A DNA stretch of 64,000 nt from Phymatolithon calcareum (taxonomy: Eukaryota; Rhodophyta; Florideophyceae; Hapalidiales). Positions 32,341 to 41,331 of the stretch are shown in pieces. Location: NCBI GenBank assembly GCA_977006965.1, contig OZ345364.1, positions 2,542,001 to 2,606,000 on the forward strand. Direction: 5' to 3'. The position numbers and the translations under genes were made by a program. The notes under the pieces are model-generated. The model was not told where the DNA came from, ran no database searches, and was given only the letters and a program-made list of their open reading frames with translations. Each line of letters begins with the position of its first letter. Positions within the stretch are counted from its first letter, which is position 1.

Positions 32341-33226
32341 ACAAGTGTTTGTTTGTACGTCACGTGAAACAATGGGATCTAAGACTTCATTTCGTTCATA
32401 CTTGCTTCAGAGCATTCCTGCACTCGCGCCTCGCGAAAGATACGCATCGTGGAGCGTACCCTCGATCCTTCAATATTCTGCTGCAGTCGAAGATCGCAAG
32501 GCGTCCGACAAACTGTGCGGAAACGGCTCAAACACAGAGAAGCACTCTCGCTAGCAGGTAGAACGTCGAAGATTGTGCGACGTCCGCGAAAGGATACGAA
32601 CGCGGACCCTGTATATGACAAGGGGGACAGGAAGGGCATTGACGTCTGGCCTCAGCATCGTCGACGGCGCGTTTTGCATACACACGACTAAGCAATGACT
32701 GTCTAGTATCCGACCTTGTTGACCTTATACTCTATAGGGGAATTGGAGCACGTAGTCGATAATACCATGGCAGCCACCACTCTTTACGTTGACATCAGGA
32801 CATATTATGTACCAAAATATGTCCCAGGCGTGGATGCCGCATAAGGTACAAATCTTGAATAAAACAGTGGTTAAGCACTGTTTTATTCAAAGACGTCCTG
32901 CAACTGAGCCCACAAATGAGTCTGTAAAAGTTGCAAATATCAATCAAAAAAAAGACTAGTTGCTATATAAGAATATTTCTCTCTTTGCAGTGCCGTAGAA
33001 ATGCCGGAGGAACCCTGGAACAGTACCAGTTTGTCCGCCACATTCGGCAGTTAAATGAATGTAGAACACTGTCTTAGGTACGAACCTGGCCGATGGACTT
33101 GGGTCTTTCACACGAACCACTTCGCAGTGTCTAGGGTAGAAAAGCACCAGCACATAATGCATGTGCTGCTCTACATCGTGCTTCTTATCTGGTTTCCATC
33201 TTCGCCACCCGATCCGCCGAAGGAGC
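32341..33226. promoter_or_regulatory. upstream region of the membrane-protein gene, copy A
   Basis: Contains a perfect hairpin (32855-32869 and 32876-32890, loop GTTAAG), a TATA-like GCTATATAAG at about 32961, then TTCTCTCTTTGCAG (ends about 32990), which resembles a strong 3' splice site. The sequence after it is open for 28 codons (RNAGGTLEQYQFVRHIRQLN) and conserved in copy B with two replacements, so a 5' UTR intron or the last exon of a small upstream gene is possible. Confidence 0.35.
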
Positions 33227-34777
33227 ATGGAGCTTGTCACCGTTTTAACTCCAGGTGCATTTAACGCTGTCAAATTCATCATTTTGTACCTGTTTGTGGA
33301 CCATGTTATGGTTTGGGCAAAAGCGAAATTGAAGCGCTCTGTGAACGTGTCAGATCTAATCGATGCAATTCCGGTGCATATTGATTCCATCAAAGACAAT
33401 GGTGGACGAACCACGATTTCAGGTATAATCAATAATTTGGTTTGGCTGCTGTATTTATTCCCCATGCAGCTTATTGCAAACACAGGCGGTCATGGCTTGC
33501 ACCGCCAGAGAAGACGTGTTCTATTGCGAATCATGGGCAGGCTACTCGAGTATATCTTCCCAATATTTCTTTTCGGGTCTCTATTTGCTCTGGAGTACGG
33601 TACAGGAGAAAAGTTTCGGTGCAAGCATGATGCTGTTCAATTTCAACCACCTGCGACTTCTAACGGAATTTTTCAAGGATCTTTGGCATGTACTAGGCTG
33701 CAAAGCATTGAACAGCAAAGGGGTCCTGCCGTATCTATGCATGTCGAATACGCTCGCTCTTATCTTCACAACGGCACTGTATACTGCGGGTGTGCTGAAT
33801 GGACTGAAAAAGAGTGCATTTCGCAGTACAACGCCAGAAGTGTTTCAGGTCAGATGGCAACATGGGAAACAACGATCGGCAGTCTGCAGCAGCCGAACAG
33901 GATAGACATTCAGGCCTCGAGAGTTCGAAAAATCTTGGAAGTCAGAAGAGAATTTTCGTTCCCTACCGTCATCCCTTGGAAAGCTATCAATCACTCAGGG
34001 CAGGAAAAGCTCGACGTTTATTGCTATTATTACAGTGGCAAAACAAGGAACAGTGCAGCGTGTATCCGGAGAAATGATAATAATATTGGCAATGTCCAGT
34101 CAAGAGACGTTCTCATGATAGCGGAAACGAACACGTCACTATCCCTGATCTATACACCGGTGCCAAATGCAAACCAAAGTGACATGGCTACTCTCAGCGG
34201 CATAATCGACGGACCACGGTATTCACAGGGATATCTTGTTCTAGTCTACCGAACTACATCAGAGAATATCCTTCGTGTTGGAACCTTCGGCGAATCGCTA
34301 TTTACGGGAATTTTTCAGACACTACTATTCTACAGATTGTGGTCATGGAACGTCAATCTTGAGAGCAGTATTGCAGCAGAGTTCTCCAAGGTGATAACAG
34401 CTATCGCAGGAGTACGCCGAGAAGGAACAGGAACACTGACAACATGCTCTGGGACAGTCCTCACATTGAAAAACGGTGGCATCATCGCAAGCTTCTGTTT
34501 GCTCGCTCTACTGACCATGTCTTTTTGCTTATCGATTTCAATAACGCCTGAGAATCTGTGGTCCTTCTTTACCAGAGGAAAGGCGCTCGAGTCTGACGAA
34601 TGGGCTATCAACGCTTTGTTATCGCAGACAATGCGCTTAGGAACTTTATGGCAGGGAGATCCAGTTGAAGCAGTAACGATTCTAGAAAGGAACGGCAACC
34701 AGCTGAACATGAGCATCACAGATCTAGGAAATGCGGGAGTGACCTGCAACCCAGCAGAGATTCCTCGTATTCCCTAG
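33227..34777 (+). CDS. multi-pass membrane protein of unknown family, copy A
   Basis: 516 aa from ATG 33227 (MELVTVLTPGAF). An in-frame ATG 66 bp upstream would add 22 residues of weak composition, so the shorter start is preferred. Hydrophobic segments lie at about residues 11-31, 64-84 and 106-124. A large hydrophilic loop follows with Cys residues and sequons (HNGT, NHS, NTS, NQS), then a segment near residues 418-438 (IIASFCLLALLTMSFCLSIS) and a cytoplasmic tail. The loop is probably extracellular. I know no matching family. Copy B (51776-53329) is about 97 percent identical, with the first 144 residues unchanged and most replacements in the loop. No introns. Confidence 0.7.
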   Translation: MELVTVLTPGAFNAVKFIILYLFVDHVMVWAKAKLKRSVNVSDLIDAIPVHIDSIKDNGGRTTISGIINNLVWLLYLFPMQLIANTGGHGLHRQRRRVLLRIMGRLLEYIFPIFLFGSLFALEYGTGEKFRCKHDAVQFQPPATSNGIFQGSLACTRLQSIEQQRGPAVSMHVEYARSYLHNGTVYCGCAEWTEKECISQYNARSVSGQMATWETTIGSLQQPNRIDIQASRVRKILEVRREFSFPTVIPWKAINHSGQEKLDVYCYYYSGKTRNSAACIRRNDNNIGNVQSRDVLMIAETNTSLSLIYTPVPNANQSDMATLSGIIDGPRYSQGYLVLVYRTTSENILRVGTFGESLFTGIFQTLLFYRLWSWNVNLESSIAAEFSKVITAIAGVRREGTGTLTTCSGTVLTLKNGGIIASFCLLALLTMSFCLSISITPENLWSFFTRGKALESDEWAINALLSQTMRLGTLWQGDPVEAVTILERNGNQLNMSITDLGNAGVTCNPAEIPRIP

Positions 34778-35773
34778 AGACTGGAGAAAAGAGATGTCGA
34801 TTGTGCACAGGGATGCCAGAAGAATACATGTTATAAGGTGCCAATGTTCCTCAAGTTGGGACACATAGTCACATTCTCAATAAATCTAAATAATTACGAA
34901 TGTGCGCAAGGAACTAGTCGTCATATTCGTTCTGAAGTAGATCTCTGCAGGGGACTATCCCCTGATCGACAATCCCCTGCAAAGATAGACAAAATTGCTT
35001 CATTTGTTTTCTCCTCTGTCGCAATACTTGAAACGTACAGCGGACTTTGAGGTACTTCGCAAGAGGTATCACAGGGCTCTCTGATGATCATCCGTTATTG
35101 AAAGGTCATGCGGCACGGCTCGCGCAGAAATGCGTTTGGAAGCTATTGGCGCAAACGCAAGACGGGGTTCATCGGATTGTCGATTTATCTTCAAATGAAC
35201 TAAAAACTGCTAACTTGACTAGGCTGCAAACCTGTAGTCTAGTTTTGCCTTTTATTGCCGTCCTGACGGACAGAAATCTCCTAACCGAAGAAATCCTCCC
35301 AAGAGGTGACCTAAAATGTTGCTGTGCGCCTTACGGAGGGCTTCTCTTGCGTGTTATTCCGTTCCGTGTCGTGCACACGGCACAGAATTGGACTGCTTTA
35401 CGACACATACAGTACTGTCATTTGTAAGACTTGTTACGCACAGATATCTACCAGATGAGGACAAATGATGATCCCTATTCCCAGACAGACGTTGACCATT
35501 CACGTCCCATTGCAAACAAACAAAAGACCACCCCGCAGTACGTCGAGTGCTGTGATTTTGCGAACTTTTATCTTCGAGAAAATTCATTTTGGAGTAAAGG
35601 ATACTTCAGTACATCTTGAAGATGGCTCGCCACCTTCTCGGTACACAAAAGCCGCCCGGAGTATTCCTTCAAGGTTTCATTTAGCCTCCAGTTAGAGCAT
35701 CAAACAACAACAGAGTCACCATACCTCTCCACGGCTCCTCTAAATCCCCCCATCGCACTAGTGACTTCATTTC
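34778..35773. other. stretch between membrane-protein and F-box genes, copy A
   Basis: Likely carries the converging 3' UTRs; CAATAAA near 34879 is a possible polyadenylation signal. Frame 35029-35427 (plus) is open for about 130 codons (HPLLKGHAARLAQKC, PFIAVLTDRNLLTEE) and looks like real coding sequence, but no ATG or domain is visible. In copy B a TAA (near 54043) interrupts it. It may be a decayed gene 3' end. Confidence 0.4.
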
Positions 35774-36673
35774 TCACACGTCCTTAAGATTAGCACCTTC
35801 CATCTTGCGAATACCGAGTCCTATTCGCGCAGCCATCGCATTTACGGCCGCGCGTTCGGGGCCTTCAGCTATCTCAGAGAGCTTGACCATATCAGTGAAT
35901 CGATAAATTGTGCCCCAGCGATAAGTAAACTGGACGGATACGGAGCGCAACTGTTGTCCAGGGGCCTCAACAGCAACCGATCCGTACTTAAAATACTTGC
36001 GAGCGTTCGTCAATGCGATGTACGCGAAAGGCTCGAGTGCGCGGCACGGCTTGCAAATGGGTAGCCTGTCAAAGAGTTCGTAGGCAACGGAACGAACGCC
36101 CGCCTTCCCGCAATGCGCACAAACACGCTCGCGATACTTTTTGTAGTACGTTCGATATGCAGCTGCGACCTTCCGCTGCCACTTTTCACGCCGCGCTGAG
36201 CCCGGAGGACACGCTTGCACTTTTGCATGGAGTTTCGCTTCGCGCTCCAACATGTGCCTCGCAGGTGCAAGCTTTTCAGTGTTCAGCAGTCCAACGCGCT
36301 CGCAAAGGCACTTCCATACCTCGTAATCGTCCACAGTGGAACGCCAAGACCGACACACTTGCGCCACACGTCCCAATGACTTAACGCCGAGCTGTGAGAA
36401 GATTTGCGCAAGTACGTCCGATGGCAGCTGTGGTGCGACGACCGTCGGTGCACTAGCGCTGCGCGCGCGCTTCTTTGTCGGCGATGCGACGTCGCTTTTG
36501 TATTCTTCTTCGGCTACAGAGTATTGCGGAGCGGCCGCTTCGGCCGGACGCTTCTGGCTCGGAGATGAAGCGGGGCCATCATCGACAGCTCGCCTGCCGA
36601 TGGGCATGTGGTTCTTCGTTTCGGTCGTTCCTGCGGGCAAGGCTTGGTTATTCTCTATGCGGTGTTCTCCCAT
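35774..36673 (-). CDS. F-box protein with C-terminal zinc-binding motif, copy A
   Basis: 299 aa from the ATG at 36673 (MGEHRIENN). A longer frame in A starts at 36802, but its extra 43 codons lie partly in a segment inverted relative to B and B has an in-frame TGA there, so the shared start is chosen. A low-complexity N-terminus with a basic patch (PTKKRARS, near residue 65) precedes a canonical F-box at about 83-122 (LPSDVLAQIFSQLGVKSLGR, CRSWRSTVDDYEVWK). Near residues 190-222 a C-x2-C pair (VCAHCG) and a second C-x2-C pair (ICKPCR) suggest a zinc site. F-box proteins bind Skp1 and select substrates for SCF ubiquitin ligases; the target here is unknown. Confidence 0.85.
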   Translation of the reverse strand: MGEHRIENNQALPAGTTETKNHMPIGRRAVDDGPASSPSQKRPAEAAAPQYSVAEEEYKSDVASPTKKRARSASAPTVVAPQLPSDVLAQIFSQLGVKSLGRVAQVCRSWRSTVDDYEVWKCLCERVGLLNTEKLAPARHMLEREAKLHAKVQACPPGSARREKWQRKVAAAYRTYYKKYRERVCAHCGKAGVRSVAYELFDRLPICKPCRALEPFAYIALTNARKYFKYGSVAVEAPGQQLRSVSVQFTYRWGTIYRFTDMVKLSEIAEGPERAAVNAMAARIGLGIRKMEGANLKDV

Positions 36674-36786
36674 TGCTAGGGATTGGCGCTTGAACAAATG
36701 CTGAGGCGTCCGAGTTGCCACCTGCTCTTTGAAGAGGCGCGTCCGGGGCTTCTCCTGTGGGGGACGTAAATCCAGAAATAGGGTAC

Positions 36787-36949
36787 TCACGGATTGGCCC
36801 AATTTGGAGAGTGCATGCTCCCTACAGTAATTCTTTCTGGAATCAATTGAACGCGACTCAGACTGCTTTTATGATAATCTTACACGTATTACAGATAGAC
36901 CTTTGTGGTATTCTGGATCAGGATGCACGTGCTTCCCATAGATCTCAAC
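36787..36949. repeat. segment inverted relative to copy B
   Basis: This 160-bp piece upstream of the F-box gene is the reverse complement of 55670-55829 in copy B (for example GTTTAT-free core TTTTATGATAATCTTACACG reads in the opposite direction there). Flanks outside it are collinear. GTACT/AGTAC sequences at the breakpoints in B could have mediated the flip. Confidence 0.9.
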
Positions 36950-36955
36950 TATCAG

Positions 36956-37338
36956 AGGGGCCTTCTTGAGAATTCATCAAAATCGCGGCATAAACCTTGT
37001 CAAAAAAGTCCTCATTACCAGTCATTATTTCATGGACTGGTTACGAGGACGCGGCATAGGTTTTCAGTGGCTGAGTGTTGATTTGCAAACTTTCGCTTCA
37101 AATGTTTTCGCACACTTTTTAGCAAAAACTTGAAACATCACGAAAAGTTTGGTTGAAAAGCAATTCCACTTCCGAAAACTAAAAATCGTTATGAGAAAAA
37201 ATGTACCATAGATGAGCACATCAGCAACGCCAAACCTATGCCGCGTCCTTATTACCAGTGAAAATATTTGGGACTGGATTTGCGGACTTTTTCAGACTGG
37301 TAATGCGGACGCAAAATCGAATTCTCAAGAAGGTCCCT
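36956..37338. mobile_element. MITE family 3 (383 bp, 7-bp TSD), copy A only
   Basis: The terminal inverted repeats are 20 bp: AGGGGCCTTCTTGAGAATTC and AGGGACCTTCTTGAGAATTC. The target duplication CTATCAG occupies 36949-36955 and 37339-37345. The interior carries two further inverted pairs (GTCCTCATTACCAGTC near 37007 and GCGTCC...ACCAGT near 37243-37310) and no gene. It is absent at the equivalent place in copy B (about 55838), so it inserted after the duplication, directly at the inversion breakpoint. Confidence 0.9.
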
Positions 37339-37345
37339 CTATCAG

Positions 37346-39032
37346 CTTGCATCGACATGGTATGATATGCGGATGTCGGAGGAGAGTTGAACAAGCTCCT
37401 TTGCCGCTCGCAAAGGAGCTTGGAACTGCGGAGTTTCCGCTCCCGTTCAACTACCGGTACCCAAGCTCTCTTAGCCCCAGAAGTCTACACTACAATTGAA
37501 GAAGTCGAAAATAATTTACCTAGCTCCACCAGCCTGTCCATTGTATGCTTATCAGGCCATTCTGTAGATTTTCTTTCTTTTGCAATAGAGGACGGTAAAT
37601 CAACTGCGAGCTAACTTAGAACATATTTGATGTTCTTCTTCTTCAGTGCGGTGTATTTGAAACTGATGAACACAGGACAATGAGCCTGCGAAAAAGCAAC
37701 CAATGCACCGCAGGCCATTACTTTCGAATAATAAACTTTCCGGGACTCTTTGTCATTTGTTGATATCAGCCCTCGGATATGACCAAGTAATCTGAAAGGT
37801 GACCCGTGAGGGGCTCACTCAGTGTGTAACTGTGTCATCAAAGAGTCCGCTCATTGAGAAATGTCAGGCCCTTCCGTGCAGGGAGCACCAAACTACTAGC
37901 TCCTTTTTGTGCCCGCTTTCTCGAAAAACTATGCACCTAGTGTAAATCTCGGGATGATTCAGTTTGTCGAAGAGCCGTTGACATCGATGCACAGAATTTG
38001 GACCTGACACATATTCCTTGCCGTGCAAGCCCTGCGAAACTTCGAGCGAAGATTCCTTTGCTCAGCCTTGTTGGCTCTGCAACGAAGAGCAGTACCCTGG
38101 TAGAAAAAAATCCTCGCATGGGGATATTGGCTTTCGTTCGTGGACCAAATCCAAGCTAGCGGTCCAGTTATGTTTTTCCCTCCTTTTCAATCCGTTCTTA
38201 ATCGCCGTCCTTGTGGTGCATGATTAACGTCTCACCGTAGCCTCCTGTAGTTCTTTTCTCAGATCGTTTTATAGTACATAAGGCAATTTAGCCAACTCAA
38301 AGTACCATGGGGACCAACTCCGACTATTGACCATCTACTATCAACTATCCACGATAGACTATCCAAGATCAACTATCGAAATTGATCAACGATGACCAAG
38401 AAAATCTTCTTCTTGATTCCAACCTTCACACAACACTTGAACCACGATCACACGGCCAGTGCCATGGGCGCCACTGGAGTTTCAGACTCTACACCTAGCT
38501 GTTGCCGAACAGTTGGGAATGGCTTCCATTAGAGGTCACTCCGAAGGAGCGCATCTTATAAACAACAGAAAGAATAGCTTAACTATTTTTACATTCTGGC
38601 TGAATGATAAAGGTTAGTATTCTAAATAGTTTAATCGCTTCTATATGCCTCGAACGATGGGGCCGCAGAATTGGAAGAAAAAGGTGCTAGTCACTTTTTG
38701 GATTGCTTCTGCGTTCTGTTCGATAAGCGAAGAGAATATCGAATAGAATTTCCGTCGATGGTTGTACAATTTCCTTGTACCAATAGCGGGACGCTCGTAC
38801 ATACAGTGATGCCCAGGATAAAGAAATATAGAGGAAGGCGTTGGAAACCTGAGATATGAGCGCGGCCGTCTAGCGAACACATCTGCCTGGTCGATGTATC
38901 CACTTCCGATGCAGACACTCCCAGATATGTCTTTTCGGTAACTTAAACCGCCCCTTGCTTGCGCAGGTTAAAGTATTGTTTTTTGTCCCCTGGATTGCGC
39001 TACAGGGGGGGGTCATGATATACTGTAGTGCC
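37346..39032. other. stretch without confident gene, copy A
   Basis: Holds a perfect hairpin (37392-37404 and 37410-37422, loop CGCTC) conserved in B. Frame 37387-37614 (LYTTIEEVENNLPSSTSLSI-like) is stopped early by TAA in A, whereas B stays open to 56175, so if it is a gene only B could be intact. Repeated ACTATC phrases occur near 38325-38375. Nothing else is recognisable. Confidence 0.4.
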
Positions 39033-39074
39033 ACCCGGCGTCAGACCCCCAAATTTGGGGGTCTGACGCCGGGT
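39033..39074. repeat. 42-bp perfect palindrome, copy A only
   Basis: Perfect inverted repeat without a loop. Its centre (CCCCCAAA|TTTGGGGG, between 39053 and 39054) coincides with the end of the 8-bp target duplication CCCCCAAA that flanks the hAT element in copy B (57521-57528). Confidence 0.95.
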
Positions 39075-40563
39075 AGCATTTATGCTGTGCTGTCTCAAGA
39101 TTGGCAGCAATGAGTTAAATAGGCCCAAATATTTATTACGGAGCTCAAAGCTTTTTTTCGTGCGACGAGTGTGCCAAGGTCCGCGGTGCAGTTTGGGGGT
39201 GAGTTGAGGATGGTAATAAGTAATTTCATATCGTTATCAAAAATACAAGTAGTTTGTCCTTAATGTATCTATACGGACCCGGTTCAGAAAACACAAAAAT
39301 AGTGCCATGCCCCAAAGGGTGGGCACTATATCGACTACGGTACTACTCAATGTATCCCTCGTGCACTTTATCCATTCCTCTTTCGTGAACCATGGCATAT
39401 TCTGTTATTCTGTCCATGCTATTGCCATCCTCGACGACTTTTGTAGGGCTTGGCGGCTTTTTGCCGTCAATAAGATGTGGTTAGCGAGTAGATTGATTCA
39501 CGACTCACGTCGACATCTTGTCCAGCACTTATCTGACTCGCTCGACCAAGAAATGGTGAAGTACAGGACAGTATGAGACTCGGGGGAGCATTGGAGACTC
39601 CTCAGTGCACAATAAATCGTTGTTGGGCTGCTACACTGAGTGCGGCGCCGTATGATGTCGTTAAGGTGACAAGTAATGAGCGGCGGGTTAATAATTTCTT
39701 ATTTTAATTCATGAAAGAACACAATTTGTTCATTTAAAAATGAAAAAATTGGGTGTGCGCAGGGCACTGCGCACATCTTAGTCTCAAGCGATTGCAAGAA
39801 TGTGAATGATCTCGAATTACAAAATACTGAGTCCCACGCAGGCCGCATTAGGATATAAAAAAGTGAATGAGAGAATAACTGTAAACACAGGGTGTCGAAA
39901 GGGAGAAGTCCATGCTTTGCGTGGCAAGGTCTACAGTATATAAAGAAGGCAAAGGCTGTTGTAAAACCTTGGTTAACTCCCCAAGAAGAGAGGACGACGG
40001 GATGGGTCGCGGCCTTTTTGAAATATTTGTTGGGAGCCCAGAAAAAAGACCGTTTAGAGATCTCAAACGTTCGCGCATGAGGAAAGTAAAACTGTAATGA
40101 CTTTTCTTCAGACTGACGTCAGTCTTACGCGAAGTCTACAGACGACGTCAGGTTCATACGACTGTGTTGCGACTGCGCAAAGCTACCGTAAAAAAGGGGC
40201 GTTTTAATTGGTTAACCCTTTCCCAGAGCAATATCACAAACGAAGCCCATCGTCTGTAATTTCAATCATAATTTTCTCTCAGGTCGTGTGATTGGCCAAC
40301 GTAAATAGATTCCTCAATTTCTTACACTACCTTGTGGAAGATCATCGATTTGTTTGAGATATATTTGAGATATCTTTCAAAATAGTAAAAGAAAAACAGT
40401 GTTTTTAATAGATATCGTACTGAAACTCCACCACATCGGGGAAGCACAACAGCATTTGGGCCTAAACAAATCAAATAAATGTCGGGCCAAAATGCTGCCA
40501 GGCTCCCCCACTGCATTTCGTAATGGAATTCCATTCATACTGTAAATTTAGTGTATGTTTGAT
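39075..40563. other. right part of copy A, no confident gene
   Basis: The minus-strand frame that is open in B (58770-59144) is broken here by small indels. Two palindromes, the AAATTTGTTCATTT pair near 39721-39750 and GTGCGCAG/CTGCGCAC near 39754-39773, are shared with B. AGACTGACGTCAGTCT lies near 40112. Confidence 0.4.
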
Positions 40564-40920
40564 CAGGGGAGTGTTATGGGGGGGAGTAACACGAACCCCT
40601 TATCATACCGATTTTTTGGATTTGCGTCTATAGTGTGTGTTTGATATAATTTTGCAGGGATTAATTGCTTCATAAAAAGAAGAATGAAAGCTGAAAATAT
40701 GGCCCTCGTTCCCGGAACATTGGGAGTTGCCAATGTAGCGGTCGCTCTCGTTGCAGTATTCGATTTTGTGGTGAAAAACAATAGAAATATTCTGTAAACA
40801 AGAGTTATTATTGATACAGCCTGAACTCATAATTTTTGCCGGCACATAAATGCCATGCTTTTGCAGACAAGTTTTGAAACAAAAAAAATCAGTGTTACTC
40901 CCCCCCATAACATTCCCCTG
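40564..40920. mobile_element. MITE family 1, copy 2 (357 bp, 7-bp TSD)
   Basis: Same termini and length as 5068-5424. The target duplication GTTTGAT occupies 40557-40563 and 40921-40927. The empty site is preserved in copy B near 60560-60575 (TATGTTTGATCAATCATC), which proves insertion after the segmental duplication. Confidence 0.95.
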
Positions 40921-40974
40921 GTTTGATCAATCATCAGGCAGCGGACTTTGTGTGCACGATGACGTCGCTATGAT

Positions 40975-41331
40975 CGTCAGGACTGCTCCCTAAGTTCACA
41001 TGAACACGTTTTTCGTTTCCGTGACATGAGAACGGTCTCCGTGCACTGGAACAGGCATTATGAACGTGCAGGGAGAAAAGGGCCCGTTTCGCTGTTCATT
41101 TCATTTCTTTGCTTGCCTTTTGATGTCTCGTGCTATGATTAAGAATATTGCGCAGCCAATGGCAGCGCTTCTATTTTCGGAAGCATCAAACCTCTTACAG
41201 TATCACGGAACTCCTGTGATCTCACAAATGGATCAAGAGTCCTCCCAAATGTTGAGATTCTAGCTGCACCCACGAAACAAATTCCCCGGCAGAACTGCAA
41301 ACTTCTCCAAGTAGCCCTCTTGTTTACACTT
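40975..41331. other. left flank of the Plavaka-like transposase gene
   Basis: Unique sequence between the end of duplication copy A and the transposase 3' end. The block CATGAGAACGGTCTCCGTGC...ACTGGAAC near 41025-41060 resembles CATGAGAACG...TCTCCGTGAACGG...CACTGGAACTGG at 47135-47195. These are candidate subterminal repeats of the transposon. No clean terminal inverted repeat was found. Confidence 0.4.

Larger units (their letters stand above)
28556..40974 (+). repeat. segmental duplication copy A (12.4 kb)
   Basis: Collinear with 47270-60618 from GCCTCTGAAGCATGAATCTG to GACGTCGCTATGAT. Coding parts are about 95-99 percent identical by eye. Differences specific to A include MITE insertions at 36956-37338 and 40564-40920, a SINE tail at 32237-32340, a 20-nt insertion at 30610-30629, a 67-nt insertion near 30466-30532 and a palindrome at 39033-39074. 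The duplicated segment begins inside a gene 3' end and has no terminal repeats, so it looks like genomic duplication rather than one giant transposon. Confidence 0.95.

Noticed and set aside
33442-33905. Alternative frames inside the membrane-protein genes (33442-33630, 33474-33905, 34330-34749 minus, and B equivalents)
   Set aside because: The 516-codon frame is conserved with mostly frame-preserving differences between copies. The overlapping frames only mirror it.
36013-36704. Plus-strand frames opposite the F-box genes
   Set aside because: The F-box and C-x2-C motifs are on the minus strand; the plus-strand frames have no independent evidence.
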